Notes: generated by a model not told the origin, from the sequence alone. A DNA stretch of 64,000 nt from Hymenobacter sp. DG25B (GCF_000801315.1 NZ_CP010054.1:1116001-1180000), one strand, 5' to 3'. Counted from the stretch's first letter, positions 7,470 through 16,434 are shown. Numbers and translations are program-made.

Positions 7470-9017
7470 CTATTTTAGCTGCTGCCCATCCGTTATTTCC
7501 TGCTTTAGCTGCTGTATAATCGCAGAATCGGGGCCGGTAAGCAGGTAAATGCGGGCGCCGTATTCCCGAGCCAGCGGCTCGGTTACGGTGCCGGTTTGCT
7601 GCACGCGGGCAAAATGGCTGGCATCTTCCGCCGACAGCGCATCATTGGAAACCAATATGATGGCCTTGATGTGGCGCAGGTCGGGAAACCAGTACACGTA
7701 ATCGGCATTGACGGAGACGGCCGGGGGCAGGCGGTGACGGGCGTAGAAGTTTAGGGCGCCGGTTTGGCCGTAGTTGTCGCAGAGCACCAGCGTGTGCTGC
7801 CGCAGAGAATCGGGGAGGAGCTGATAGGCCTGTTCAGCTTTGCTGGCCATTTCGCGCCAGCCCAGCATATCGGCAAAATCCTGCGGCAGGGAATGGTCGC
7901 GGCCATCTTCCCAGCGTAGCAGGCCCATGGCCCGGTACCGCTCGCCTTTTTGCTGAATTGCCTGGGGCGGACGGTTGGGAAAGGCAATCAGCAGCATGGG
8001 TATAAATAAGGCGGCTATAACCGCCACCAAAACCGGCCGCACAAAGCGCCAGCGCCCGGCGTGCAGCACCTGCTCCAGATACACGGCCCCAATAGCCAGC
8101 AATACCGGGTACAGCCCCACGGCATAATAGCCTTTAGCCCGCAGGTACGTAAACAGCACCAGCGTAAACACCACGCTCCAGCCCACAAACCGGTAGGGCT
8201 TTAAAGGTGCATAGCGCCACAGGCCCACAAAAGCAGCCACCAGCACAAACAGGCTGTTCAGGAAAAACAGCAGCTGCTCCTTCAGAAAACCGGCGCGCTC
8301 TACGTGTATCAGCTGGGTTTTTTGCAGCTCCTGCATGTGCCACACCACCGGAAAGCCGTGCTGTATCTGCCAGATGATGTTGGGTAGAAAAATAAGCAGT
8401 GCCAGGCCCAGCGCCAGATACGTAGCCCGGTGGCCAAATATCCGGTTTCGGTGTTCTGAAAGCAGCAGAGCGGGCGCCATGCCCGCTGCCCAGAACACTA
8501 CATTATACTTATTCAGCATGCCCAGGCCCAGCACTACGCCCAGCGCCAGCATCCAGATTATACGCTGGGTATTCAGGTACCGAATGAGGCAGTAATAGGC
8601 AGCCGTCCAAGCCAGAATATCAAAGGAGTTGGGCTGAAACAGCAGGTTGAGCCGCAGCAGCGCCGAGAGCAGCACCGCCGTGGCGGCCAGCAGCTTGGCG
8701 TATAAGCCGCCGCCCAGCTCATGTACCAGCGCCCACACCAGCGCCAGCGTGAGGGCCCCGAACAAAGCCGGAAAAAAATGCACCCAGAACGCCCCGTTGC
8801 CCAGCGCCTGCACCAGCCACGCTACCCAGGAGGTAAGCGGCGGCAGCGAGATATAGCCCCAGGCCAGGTGGTTGCCCTGGTCGAGGTGCAGGTATTCGTC
8901 GCGGTGCAGCTGATAGGCCGGATGAATGAGCAGGTACTGACCTAGTATCTTAAGGAGGAAAAAAGCCACAAGCCAGCCACCATAAAGCCGGCGGGAAGGC
9001 GCGTAAAGTGCAGACAT
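7470..9017 (-). CDS. GT39/ArnT-like (GT-C fold) membrane glycosyltransferase
   Basis: About 515 residues with roughly ten transmembrane helices, then a soluble C-terminal domain from about residue 380. The first periplasmic loop has H-R-D-E-Y-L-H-L-D, the acidic D-E motif that acts as catalytic base in PMT/ArnT-type enzymes using polyprenyl-phosphate sugars. Segments such as L-G-L-G-M-L-N-K-Y-N and A-K-G-Y-Y-A-V-G-L-Y-P are typical of the PMT_2 family. I start at the ATG at 9017 because a -7 box at 9038-9045 lies just upstream, and the longer reading to 9149 overlaps the divergent dehydrogenase gene. The acceptor is unknown. Confidence 0.85.
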   Translation of the reverse strand: MSALYAPSRRLYGGWLVAFFLLKILGQYLLIHPAYQLHRDEYLHLDQGNHLAWGYISLPPLTSWVAWLVQALGNGAFWVHFFPALFGALTLALVWALVHELGGGLYAKLLAATAVLLSALLRLNLLFQPNSFDILAWTAAYYCLIRYLNTQRIIWMLALGVVLGLGMLNKYNVVFWAAGMAPALLLSEHRNRIFGHRATYLALGLALLIFLPNIIWQIQHGFPVVWHMQELQKTQLIHVERAGFLKEQLLFFLNSLFVLVAAFVGLWRYAPLKPYRFVGWSVVFTLVLFTYLRAKGYYAVGLYPVLLAIGAVYLEQVLHAGRWRFVRPVLVAVIAALFIPMLLIAFPNRPPQAIQQKGERYRAMGLLRWEDGRDHSLPQDFADMLGWREMASKAEQAYQLLPDSLRQHTLVLCDNYGQTGALNFYARHRLPPAVSVNADYVYWFPDLRHIKAIILVSNDALSAEDASHFARVQQTGTVTEPLAREYGARIYLLTGPDSAIIQQLKQEITDGQQLK

Positions 9018-9037
9018 AGAGGAGCCGTAGAATCGCT

Positions 9038-9045
9038 CAAAAATA
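9038..9045 (-). promoter_or_regulatory. Putative -7 box of the glycosyltransferase gene
   Basis: The minus strand reads TATTTTTG, matching TAnnTTTG, 21 bases upstream of the ATG at 9017. It supports that start against the upstream in-frame alternative. Confidence 0.45.
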
Positions 9046-9135
9046 GGAAAAACCCAATATACGCTGCGCCCGCACCAACTTTCCTTCGCCGGATCAGTTA
9101 ACGTTTCTATATCAACCCGCTTTACCAACACAACC

Positions 9136-10179
9136 ATGCTACCAACCAAAGCCTATGCCGCGCCCGCGGTGAATATTCCGCTGGAGCCTTTCCAGTTTGA
9201 GCGCCGCGACGTGGGCCCGCACGATGTGCAAATTGAAATTCTGTTCTGTGGGGTGTGCCACTCCGACCTGCACCAGGTGCGCGACGAGTGGGGCGGCTCC
9301 ATCTTCCCTATGGTGCCGGGCCACGAAATTGTAGGCCGCGTGACCCAGGTAGGCAACCAGGTACGCCTGTTTAAGCCCGGCGACCTGGCCGGCGTGGGCT
9401 GCATGGTAGACTCCTGCCGTACCTGCCCCAGCTGCCGCGAAGGCCTGGAACAGTACTGCGAGGTAGGCTTTGTGGGTACCTACAACGGCCGCGAGCTGAA
9501 ATCGGGCGCGCCCACCTACGGCGGCTACTCCAACCACATTGTGGTAAATGAGGCCTTCACGCTGCGCGTGCCCGAAACCCTGCCGCTGGCCGGGGTGGCC
9601 CCGCTGCTGTGCGCCGGCATCACTACTTACTCGCCGCTGCGGCAGTGGAAAGTAGGCGAGGGGCACCGCGTGGGCGTAATGGGCCTGGGGGGCCTGGGCC
9701 ACATGGCCGTAAAGCTGGCCGCTGCTATGGGCGCGGAAGTAACCGTGCTCAGCACCTCCCCCAATAAAGAGGCCGATGCCAAAGCACTGGGCGCCCACAA
9801 ATTTGTGGTAACGAAGGACGCTGAGGCGCTGAAAAGCGTCACCAACTACTTTGATTTCATCATCAACACGGTGTCAGCGCCCCTGGATATGAGCCTTTAC
9901 GTGAACCTGCTGCGCCGCGACGGCACCATGATTCTGCTGGGCGTGCCCCCGGAAGCACCGCAGCTGCACGCCTTCAACCTCATTGCCAAGCGCCGCCGCA
10001 TTGCCGGCTCGCTCATCGGCGGCATTGATGAAACTCAGGAAATGCTGGACTTCTGCGCCCGCCACAATATCGTTTCCGATGTAGAAGTCATTCCCATGAA
10101 CTACATCAACGAAGCCTACGAGCGGATGCTGAAAGCCGACGTGAAATACCGCTTCGTAATTGATATGGCCACGCTGTAA
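9136..10179 (+). CDS. Zinc-dependent NAD(P) alcohol dehydrogenase (CAD/YahK type)
   Basis: 347 residues of the medium-chain dehydrogenase family. Catalytic zinc ligands are in C-G-V-C41-H-S-D and P-G-H63-E. The structural zinc loop is the run of cysteines C-x5-C-x2-C-x2-C-x7-C (about residues 94-112). The cofactor fold has G-L-G-G-L-G-H. The order and spacing match the cinnamyl-alcohol-dehydrogenase/YahK group, broad NADPH-linked aldehyde reductases (family knowledge). A strong hairpin terminator follows at 10247. It is transcribed divergently from the glycosyltransferase. Confidence 0.9.
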   Translation: MLPTKAYAAPAVNIPLEPFQFERRDVGPHDVQIEILFCGVCHSDLHQVRDEWGGSIFPMVPGHEIVGRVTQVGNQVRLFKPGDLAGVGCMVDSCRTCPSCREGLEQYCEVGFVGTYNGRELKSGAPTYGGYSNHIVVNEAFTLRVPETLPLAGVAPLLCAGITTYSPLRQWKVGEGHRVGVMGLGGLGHMAVKLAAAMGAEVTVLSTSPNKEADAKALGAHKFVVTKDAEALKSVTNYFDFIINTVSAPLDMSLYVNLLRRDGTMILLGVPPEAPQLHAFNLIAKRRRIAGSLIGGIDETQEMLDFCARHNIVSDVEVIPMNYINEAYERMLKADVKYRFVIDMATL

Positions 10180-10246
10180 TGAGCTTTTGGCTACTGGCTG
10201 ATGGCTGTTAGCTATTGGTTTCAAAGGAAGCCCGCTCGATAAGAAC

Positions 10247-10280
10247 AAAAAGGCCTGTCTGAAATCAGACAGGCCTTTTT
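10247..10280. terminator. Bidirectional intrinsic terminator
   Basis: Perfect arms AGGCCTGTCTGA and TCAGACAGGCCT with A5/T-run flanks. It sits between the alcohol dehydrogenase (+) and the exported protein (-) and can serve both. It is nested inside a wider imperfect inverted repeat (10189-10214 against 10297-10320). Confidence 0.85.
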
Positions 10281-10340
10281 TTTTGGGGCAGCTATCAGCT
10301 AATAGCCATCAGCCAGTAGCTATCAGCCAACAGCAAAAAA

Positions 10341-10844
10341 CTACCGCACCTCGTACGGATACGTGAAGCTGCCCTCCAGCACCAGGCGTTTAGCTGCGCT
10401 GCGGGCTACATTGGTCTGGCAGACCACTGCGCGGTACGTGCCTGTGAGCAGGTGGTGCTCGGAGTCCACGGCTGTAATGCGTACTTCACCGTCGTTGAGC
10501 TGGCAGGCTTTTGATTCGGCGGATACGTCGCCTACCTGATAATAGGCCTCCCGGATGTGGCCGGTCAGGATTTCCTTAAAGCGGTATACGGCCGGCACAG
10601 GCTTAAATTCATCCACCATAATGGTCAGGCCGGGGTCGTCGGGGGTGGCGGCGGGCACTATGGTCAGGGTGAGCACCTGCCCGCCGTTGGGGGTTACATC
10701 AAAGCGGGAGCTGAGGGAATCGGTGACGACGGCCTCGCCATTACGGCGCAGGATAAGGGAGTGCGCCGCGGCCGGCTTTGGGGGCGTACTGCTGATCAGC
10801 CACCCCGAACCTAATACTCCCAACAGTAACAAACAGCTACGCAT
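10341..10844 (-). CDS. Uncharacterised exported protein
   Basis: 167 residues with an N-terminal hydrophobic signal (about 1-27) that has no cysteine, so probably Sec-exported rather than a lipoprotein. The rest is predicted beta-rich. A C-terminal pattern (N-D-G-E-V-R-I-T-A-V-D followed by L-L-T-G-T-Y-R-A-V-V and G-S-F-T-Y) resembles small immunoglobulin-like or DUF6252-type secreted proteins of Bacteroidota, but this is a weak call. Two cysteines could form a disulfide. Function unknown. Confidence 0.65.
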   Translation of the reverse strand: MRSCLLLLGVLGSGWLISSTPPKPAAAHSLILRRNGEAVVTDSLSSRFDVTPNGGQVLTLTIVPAATPDDPGLTIMVDEFKPVPAVYRFKEILTGHIREAYYQVGDVSAESKACQLNDGEVRITAVDSEHHLLTGTYRAVVCQTNVARSAAKRLVLEGSFTYPYEVR

Positions 10845-10964
10845 ACAAAACAGTCAAAAGAAACTAAAAATCCGCCCCGGAAGCCAGCATAGTGGCCGCC
10901 AGGGCGGATGGAAGTTACACAGCGCCGGGCGTTTTTCCTGAGGAAAAATCCCTGCCTGCAAGGA

Positions 10965-11651
10965 TCAGGCCTGCTTATCCGTGGGGTTGGGTCCGCCGCC
11001 GTGAATCATCTCGGAAACAATTCCCCGGTCCTTGGTCAGCTCAGCCCATACTACGCCCAGCAGGTGCACAGCAAAGAAGGCCAGAATGAGGTACATATTC
11101 ACGTTATGCACTTCCTTAATGGTGTGCTCCAGCTTGTGCAGCGCCTCCACGTCATCGGCGTAGGTGAGGGCCAGCCCGGTTACTACCATCACCAGCAGCA
11201 GCACATAAAACAGCAGGTAGGAGTACTTTACCAGCACCGAGTGCCGCATGTGGAACGGCTGATTGGGAGCATCGTGGGTTGATTGTTTGGCCTGTTGCAG
11301 GCGGGCACTGAATTTCTGCGAAGCCGGCTGCACAAACTCTACCACAATGCGCCACAGCAGCAGCCCAGCCAGCGTTACGCCCAGGTAAATGTGCCAGTCC
11401 CAGATGCGGTGGCTCACCAGCCCGCCAATGCCGCGCAGCTGCTGTTGGGTGGCCTCTACTCCGTTTTTTGCCAGGGTCTCCTGCATCTTCGGAAACAGCC
11501 CCTTTATGTTAATGATGACCTTCAGAAACAGAATGGTGCTGAGCAAACCGGAAATAACGGCCCAGTTAGCCCAATGCCAGAGGCGCAACCCGGCCGAATA
11601 TTTCTTTATAGTAACCGGCGCAGGCGCCATAGTGGAGGTAGAAGAAGCCAT
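10965..11651 (-). CDS. Cytochrome b/b6 domain membrane protein (cytochrome b561-like)
   Basis: 228 residues with four long hydrophobic helices. Histidines placed for haem ligation are in L-W-H-W-A-N-W (helix 1), W-D-W-H-I-Y-L-G (helix 2), K-E-V-H-N-V-N and F-A-V-H-L-L-G (helix 4). This is the pattern of the di-haem b subunit of Ni/Fe-hydrogenases and b561-type quinone-linked cytochromes. No hydrogenase or dehydrogenase partner lies next to it, so the electron donor is unknown. I start at the ATG at 11651, since the 17-residue upstream extension is hydrophobic but unrelated. Aminotransferase upstream on the same strand, 83 bases away. Confidence 0.8.
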   Translation of the reverse strand: MASSTSTMAPAPVTIKKYSAGLRLWHWANWAVISGLLSTILFLKVIINIKGLFPKMQETLAKNGVEATQQQLRGIGGLVSHRIWDWHIYLGVTLAGLLLWRIVVEFVQPASQKFSARLQQAKQSTHDAPNQPFHMRHSVLVKYSYLLFYVLLLVMVVTGLALTYADDVEALHKLEHTIKEVHNVNMYLILAFFAVHLLGVVWAELTKDRGIVSEMIHGGGPNPTDKQA

Positions 11652-11734
11652 AATCAGGAGGTGAAAGCAGAAAAAAGCGAAGGCGGAAGATAGAGCATCC
11701 ATTAATTACCGCCAACATTCCCTCGACCAACGGC

Positions 11735-12934
11735 TTACTCCCGCCGACCGGGGTACACTTGTAGGGCGTGGGCGAGGCAATCCATAGCCGCCCCCAGGGC
11801 CGTGAGGTTGAGCACGTAGGCCAGCCGCACCTCATCCAGGCCGGCGCCGGGCGTGGCGTAAAAACCCACCGCCGGCGAAATCATCAGCGTCTGACCCAGG
11901 TAGTCGAAATCCTCCAGCAGCCACTGGGAAAAGCGGGCGGCATCGTCTACGGGCAGGCGGCAGAGCACGTAGAACGCGCCGCCGGGCACGGGGCAGCGCA
12001 CGCCCGGCATAGCCTGCAGGCGCTGCACCAGCAGGTCGCGGCGGGCCTGGTATTCGGCTTTGGTGTGGTCGAAGTAAGAGTCGGGCAGGTCGGCGGCGGC
12101 TTCGCCCAAGAGCTGGGCCAGGCCGGGCGGCGAAATGCGCATTTGGGCAAAGCGAAAGGCGGCATCGTGCACCGCCTTGTTTTTGGTAACAAAGGCTCCC
12201 AGGCGGGCTCCGCAGGCGCTGTAACGCTTGGAAATGGTATCCAGCAGCACCACGTGCTCGGCCGCGGCCGGGCCTAGGTGCAGGGCGCTTACAAAGGGCT
12301 TTTCGTAGCAGAACTCGCGGTACGCCTCATCGGCCAGCAGATACAGGCTGTGCTTTTCACAAAGGGCCAGCACCTGCTCCAACTCCGGGCGGCTGTACAC
12401 GTAGCCGGTGGGGTTATTGGGGTTGCAGATAAGGATGGCCCGGGTGCGCGGCGAAATATGTGCCTCCAGCTCCGGCACGGGGGGCAGTGCAAAGCCGGTT
12501 TCCACATAAGAGCGCACGGGCACCATCTGTACGCCGGCCGCAATGGCAAAGGCCGTGTAAGCTCCATAAAAGGGCTCGGGCACCAGCACTTCGTCGCCGG
12601 GATTCAGGCAGCTCAGCAGGGCAAACAGAATGGCCTCCGAGCCCCCGGTTGTTACGATAATCTCGTCTTCGTTGACGTTGATGCCGGCGCGCTGGTAGTA
12701 AGTGGCCAGCTTGCGGCGGTAGCTGGGGTGGCCCGCGCCGTGGCTGTATTCCAGCACCTGGATATCCGCGTTGCGCACTGCTTCCAGCATAGCCGGAGGC
12801 GTTTCAATATCAGGCTGGCCGATGTTGAGGTGATACACGGTGAGGCCGCGGGCTTTGGCGGCCTCAGCATACGGCGCCAGCCGCCGGTAAGGCGACAAAG
12901 GCATGGCCTGGCCACGTTCGGAGATTGTCAGCAT
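11735..12934 (-). CDS. Class I/II pyridoxal-phosphate aminotransferase
   Basis: 399 residues, fold type I. Recognisable elements: N-I-G-Q-P-D near the N-terminus, T-T-G-G-S-E (PLP phosphate site), N-P-N-N-P-T-G, A-D-E-A-Y-R-E-F, and the Schiff-base lysine in T-I-S-K-R-Y-S. The late V-R-L-A-Y stretch carries the substrate carboxylate arginine. It belongs to the aspartate/aromatic aminotransferase family, but the substrate is not determinable. The lysine box is followed by S-A-C-G-A-R, unlike the more usual M-T-G-W-R. I use the ATG at 12934; a TTG at 12940 is in frame. Confidence 0.88.
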   Translation of the reverse strand: MLTISERGQAMPLSPYRRLAPYAEAAKARGLTVYHLNIGQPDIETPPAMLEAVRNADIQVLEYSHGAGHPSYRRKLATYYQRAGINVNEDEIIVTTGGSEAILFALLSCLNPGDEVLVPEPFYGAYTAFAIAAGVQMVPVRSYVETGFALPPVPELEAHISPRTRAILICNPNNPTGYVYSRPELEQVLALCEKHSLYLLADEAYREFCYEKPFVSALHLGPAAAEHVVLLDTISKRYSACGARLGAFVTKNKAVHDAAFRFAQMRISPPGLAQLLGEAAADLPDSYFDHTKAEYQARRDLLVQRLQAMPGVRCPVPGGAFYVLCRLPVDDAARFSQWLLEDFDYLGQTLMISPAVGFYATPGAGLDEVRLAYVLNLTALGAAMDCLAHALQVYPGRRE

Positions 12935-12937
12935 CTC

Positions 12938-12945
12938 CAAAATTA
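12938..12945 (-). promoter_or_regulatory. Putative -7 box abutting the aminotransferase start
   Basis: The minus strand reads TAATTTTG (TAnnTTTG), ending four bases before the ATG. The transcript would begin at or next to the start codon. Confidence 0.35.
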
Positions 12946-13063
12946 CGACCGGGCGCGCAAATTTGCGGCACCTTCACCGCCTAATTAGGAGTTGTGTTGC
13001 TTCGACAAGTACGGTGGGAAGAAGGCGGGAACCCCGGCAGAGTTAAAAGTTAGAGCTTGAATT

Positions 13064-13107
13064 AAAAGCTAGTTCCCCTCCTCATCTGAGGAGGGGAACT
13101 AGCTTTT
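13064..13107. repeat. Perfect 44-base palindromic repeat, terminator-like
   Basis: Arms of 21 bases (AAAAGCTAGTTCCCCTCC plus TCA) surround a 2-base centre. With A4/T4 ends it can act as a bidirectional terminator, here after the aldehyde dehydrogenase. Related copies lie at 14800-14956 and 26124-26180, so it belongs to a dispersed family. Confidence 0.8.
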
Positions 13108-13151
13108 CTAGCTTCCTAGACTAATAATCCGCAACCTGAAGTAAGGCTAGA

Positions 13152-14690
13152 CTAAATCTTCTCCGGCAGCAGCGTAGCGTCCTCGTAGTTGCCCAGCACT
13201 GGTGCTTTACCCTGCGTTACGGCTTCTACCAGGAGCTTACCGCCCACAAAAGCACCTTTCCAGGACTCGCCCAGGCCGCCGAAAACCTCTTCCCGGTCGC
13301 CGCGGGAGCGGAGCTTGTTGATGCCCACCTTGAAGGCGCGCACTTCTTTAGCGGTACGCTCGGCCCATTTCTGGTCGTCGGAGGCCACGGCGGCTACCAG
13401 CGCGCCATTGCTGATGTTCATTTCGCCTACCAGCTCTTCTACCCGGTCTACCAGCACAATACTGTCGATGGGACCAAAGGGCTCTTTGAAGTACAGCTCG
13501 CTCTGGCGGGGCAGGTTTACCAGGGCCCGCGGGGCCCGGTAGGCGGAGCGGTCCTGGCCGGGCAGGAAAAGCGCATCGTCCAGCTTGCCTTCATAAATGG
13601 GCGTGGCGCCGGTTTTCAGCGCGTCGGCGTAGAGGCGGTCTAGGTCCTCAGCCTGGGCTTTGTTGATGACGGGGCCGAAGGCCAGATCGGGCAGCTTATC
13701 GTCTGGAGTATCTACCAAAGTGGGGTTGCCCACTTTCAGGCTGCGGATGGTGTTCCAGTAGGTTTCCAGGAACTGCGGGAACAGGCGGCGCTCCACCACA
13801 AAGCGCACGTAGGCGGTGCAGCGCTGCTTGCCGTAGTCGTAGCCTTTTTTGAGCTGGTCGGCCAGAGTGTCCCAGTCGCTGTAATCCCAGATGCCGTAGG
13901 TGTTCACGCCTTCCATTTCCAGCATGTAGCGCTTGTTGTGCTCACTGAGGGCATCGGCAATGTTGCGGCCGTTGTAGCGCCCACCCACGAAGCTAAGGCA
14001 GTCGATGGCCTTGTTTTTCACCAGCACGTCGCTCAGCTCGCCGCCGGGGCCGCTCACCAGTGTCACGGGCAGGCCGCAACGGCGGGCAATGGCAAACGTC
14101 ACGCTCAGGGAAATAAAGCCGCCATCGGTAGGCGTTTTGGCAATAACGGCGTTACCGCACAGCGCCTGCACCAGCACCGCGTGCAGCAGCACCGACATGG
14201 GGTAGTTCCAACTGGCAATGTTACTCACCAAGCCCAGCGGCTTGCGCTGGCCCAGCATACCTTCAATATTATCCACGTACCATTGCACGCCCTCAATGGC
14301 GCGGTCGATATCGGTAAAGCCCAGCTTGTAGGTTTTGCCGATTTCCCAGATAAGGAGTTTGCCAATGAGGTCTACCTGCGGGCGCAGCTGGTGCAGGCAG
14401 TCCTGCACGCGGCGTTTGCGCTCATCCAAATCGGTGGCGGCCCAGGCGGCGGCTTCCTTTTTAGCCGCCTGCACGGCGCGCAGGCCGGTGCTGTGGTCCA
14501 GCATGGGCAGCCCGCCCAGGGCCGTGCCATCTACCGGCGAGATAAACTCGCGGGGCTTACCGGGCTCCTGCCAGCGGCCTTCCAGCAGGTTCAGAAAGCG
14601 GCCGTCCTGATCAAAGATTTCCGGCGTGAGTTGCTTTACCTGGGCCAGCAGGCCGGCATATTCTACCTGGGGCGAAATAATTTTAGACAT
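13152..14690 (-). CDS. Aldehyde dehydrogenase family protein
   Basis: 512 residues of the NAD(P)-dependent ALDH superfamily. Cofactor and catalytic elements are S-N-I-A-S-W-N-Y-P (oxyanion Asn and nucleotide site), L-E-M-E-G-V-N (general-base Glu), K-Q-R-C-T-A (nucleophile Cys) and E-P-F-G-P-I (late Glu-Pro-Phe-Gly). The spacer between the catalytic Glu and Cys is close to the family norm. The Glu box L-E-M-E-G-V-N differs from the common L-E-L-G-G-K, marking a divergent subgroup whose substrate I cannot name. I start at the ATG at 14690; an in-frame start at 14741 would add 17 unconserved residues. Confidence 0.87.
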   Translation of the reverse strand: MSKIISPQVEYAGLLAQVKQLTPEIFDQDGRFLNLLEGRWQEPGKPREFISPVDGTALGGLPMLDHSTGLRAVQAAKKEAAAWAATDLDERKRRVQDCLHQLRPQVDLIGKLLIWEIGKTYKLGFTDIDRAIEGVQWYVDNIEGMLGQRKPLGLVSNIASWNYPMSVLLHAVLVQALCGNAVIAKTPTDGGFISLSVTFAIARRCGLPVTLVSGPGGELSDVLVKNKAIDCLSFVGGRYNGRNIADALSEHNKRYMLEMEGVNTYGIWDYSDWDTLADQLKKGYDYGKQRCTAYVRFVVERRLFPQFLETYWNTIRSLKVGNPTLVDTPDDKLPDLAFGPVINKAQAEDLDRLYADALKTGATPIYEGKLDDALFLPGQDRSAYRAPRALVNLPRQSELYFKEPFGPIDSIVLVDRVEELVGEMNISNGALVAAVASDDQKWAERTAKEVRAFKVGINKLRSRGDREEVFGGLGESWKGAFVGGKLLVEAVTQGKAPVLGNYEDATLLPEKI

Positions 14691-14799
14691 CGAAGAAAAA
14701 AGGTCGGTTGGAAAGAATAGGGGAGCGGTTGCGGCAGTCAAGTTATCGGCATTACGGAAAACGTAGCCAGAGCGTCATGTCGAGTGCAGCTAGTGTTAG

Positions 14800-14956
14800 A
14801 GCTAGAAAACTAGTTCCCCACCTCAGATGAGGAGGGGCTAGGGGTGGTTGACCAATCGTTGAACATCATCTAGCCTGTAGTTCTAAAACTCGTTCTGGCG
14901 TTCATCAACCACCCCTAGCCCCTCCTCATCTGAGGAGGGGAACTAGTTTTCTAGCT
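14800..14956. repeat. Composite inverted repeat with 52-base arms
   Basis: Positions 14800-14851 and 14905-14956 are inverted copies with one mismatch. Each arm contains its own palindrome (CCCCTCCTCAGATGAGGAGG core) and ends in GGGGTGGTTGA. The same arm occurs at 26124-26170. No gene lies in the gap 14691-15045, which otherwise holds only the cupin terminator. Confidence 0.85.
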
Positions 14957-14994
14957 TTTGCTCGTCCTGCTATTTTCTTAAACAGCCCAAACGC

Positions 14995-15020
14995 AAAAAG
15001 AGCCTCCGGTGGGGAGGCTC
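14995..15020 (-). terminator. Intrinsic terminator of the cupin gene
   Basis: On the minus strand GAGCCTCC...GGAGGCTC is followed by TTTTT. It lies 25 bases beyond the cupin stop codon. Confidence 0.75.
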
Positions 15021-15045
15021 CTGCGCAAATAAGGCCGAAAGGCGG

Positions 15046-15363
15046 CTAGCGGTAAATCAGGATGCGGGCGGGCTCCAGGCAGGCCAGGGAGTGGCGCTCT
15101 TTGGCGGGAATAATGAGAAAGTCGCCGGCTTCCACTTCCGTGGGCGTGTCGGCTACGGTGATAATGAGGCGGCCGGCCAGCACGGTTACCAGCACGTCCA
15201 TGGGGGCATCGTGCGTGGGCATAACCTCCCCGGCCTGGAAGGTTTTAAAAATGACTTTCGAGCCGTTTTTATCCAGCAAAACCTGACCCTTGGTTTCGCC
15301 GATGGCAGGATGGGAGCCGGCCAGCAAACTGCCCGTATGGAAAATGGTGGAGGTAGTAGACAT
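15046..15363 (-). CDS. Small cupin-domain protein
   Basis: 105 residues, a single cupin barrel. The core has M-P-T-H-D-A-P-M-D-V, G-R-L-I-I-T-V and an E-A-G-D-F-L-I-I-P-A-K-E-R-H-S-L segment. One His in the first motif and one in the second are kept, but the usual H-x-H-x3-E metal set is incomplete, so metal binding is uncertain. I start at the ATG at 15363, supported by a -7 box at 15388-15395. Function unknown. Confidence 0.8.
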   Translation of the reverse strand: MSTTSTIFHTGSLLAGSHPAIGETKGQVLLDKNGSKVIFKTFQAGEVMPTHDAPMDVLVTVLAGRLIITVADTPTEVEAGDFLIIPAKERHSLACLEPARILIYR

Positions 15364-15387
15364 ATGCGGTAAGAAACTAGTGAAAGC

Positions 15388-15395
15388 CAAAGCTA
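15388..15395 (-). promoter_or_regulatory. Putative -7 box of the cupin gene
   Basis: Minus strand TAGCTTTG, matching TAnnTTTG, 25 bases upstream of the ATG at 15363. The rest of the gap up to 15669 shows no gene and no other signal I can support. Confidence 0.45.
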
Positions 15396-15669
15396 CCCCG
15401 CCCAGAGCCCGCCTAAAATGACATTCGTCATGCTAAGACTGCCTATGTTGCCAAGCCAAAATCTTTTGCCGGAAACTGCGGCTCCCCCATTAACCTATCC
15501 ATTTTGTGTGCGTTGGAAAAGGTGTTTACCTACTTACATCACGGGGCAGGCGCCGCACCCCAACGGTGGCGAAGTACTGAATACCTGATGCCTAACTAGC
15601 ATTTCGCTACCTGTTACCACTGTAATTACTGAATCCGTTTTCAATTTCTAACCCATTTTTCTGTCAGTT

Positions 15670-16380
15670 ATGGATTATGCAAAGCAAACCAATTGGGGCA
15701 GCCGCTCAGCCGGCCGCACCAACTCCGCCCGCTACGCTTCTTATAGCCCGGAGTACGACGAGCACGATATGTACTCCTCCCGCAAAGGCGCTTCGCTATT
15801 CGGCAAAGGCACCGTGGGCGGCATGATTGGGAGCATGAGCACCACCCAGAAAATTCTGGGCGGCGCGCTGCTGCTGCTGGGCGTTACTTCCTTGCTGAAA
15901 AGCGGCAACGCGGGCGGCTCCTCCACCCGCAGCCAGACCGACACGCTGCAGGAGCTGCTCCAGTTTGTGAACGACCGGGTGGAAGGCTACCAGCGCGCCG
16001 CCGACGAAAGCAAAGACCCGGAGTTGCGAGGCTACTACAGCCAGCTGGTGAGCCAGAGCCAGCAGTTTGCCAATAAGCTCAATGGCTACCTACAGCAGCA
16101 GGGCGCAAGCCCGGAACAAGGCACCACGCTGAAAGGCAAGCTCTACCGCGGCTGGATGGATGCCAAAGCCACCTTCACCGGCTTTGATGAAAACGCCATC
16201 CTGGGCTCCAATATCTACGGCGAAGAATGGGCCCTGAAAGCCTACCGCGAAGCCCTGCAGGCCCCGGGCCTGTCCGGGGAAATACGGCAGGAGCTAGTGC
16301 GCCAGTACGGCCAGTCGCAGGACACCTACCAGCGGCTGAAAAGCATAGAGTTTCAGTCCAATGCGGCCAGTGCCTTGTAA
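15670..16380 (+). CDS. DUF2383 (PA2169-type) four-helix-bundle protein with N-terminal extension
   Basis: 236 residues. From about residue 93 there is a ferritin-like four-helix domain: L-Q-E-L-L-Q-F-V-N-D-R-V-E-G-Y, then a central R-G-Y-Y-S-Q-L helix and a final Y-G-E-E-W-A-L-K-A-Y-R-E-A-L segment. This is the DUF2383 pattern. The N-terminal 90 residues are Ser/Tyr/Arg-rich and then Gly/Met-rich, with one hydrophobic segment (K-I-L-G-G-A-L-L-L-L-G-V, about 58-69) that could anchor it. Members are often stress-linked, but no reaction is known. A strong terminator follows. Confidence 0.82.
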   Translation: MDYAKQTNWGSRSAGRTNSARYASYSPEYDEHDMYSSRKGASLFGKGTVGGMIGSMSTTQKILGGALLLLGVTSLLKSGNAGGSSTRSQTDTLQELLQFVNDRVEGYQRAADESKDPELRGYYSQLVSQSQQFANKLNGYLQQQGASPEQGTTLKGKLYRGWMDAKATFTGFDENAILGSNIYGEEWALKAYREALQAPGLSGEIRQELVRQYGQSQDTYQRLKSIEFQSNAASAL

Positions 16381-16404
16381 GTGGTTTCTGCATCGAAATA
16401 AAGC

Positions 16405-16434
16405 AAAAAGGCACCCCAACCAGGGTGCCTTTTT
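16405..16434 (+). terminator. Intrinsic terminator of the DUF2383 gene
   Basis: GGCACCC...GGGTGCC stem (16410-16416 with 16423-16429), flanked by A5 and T5, 25 bases after the stop codon. It may also serve the convergent DUF3817 gene. Confidence 0.85.
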
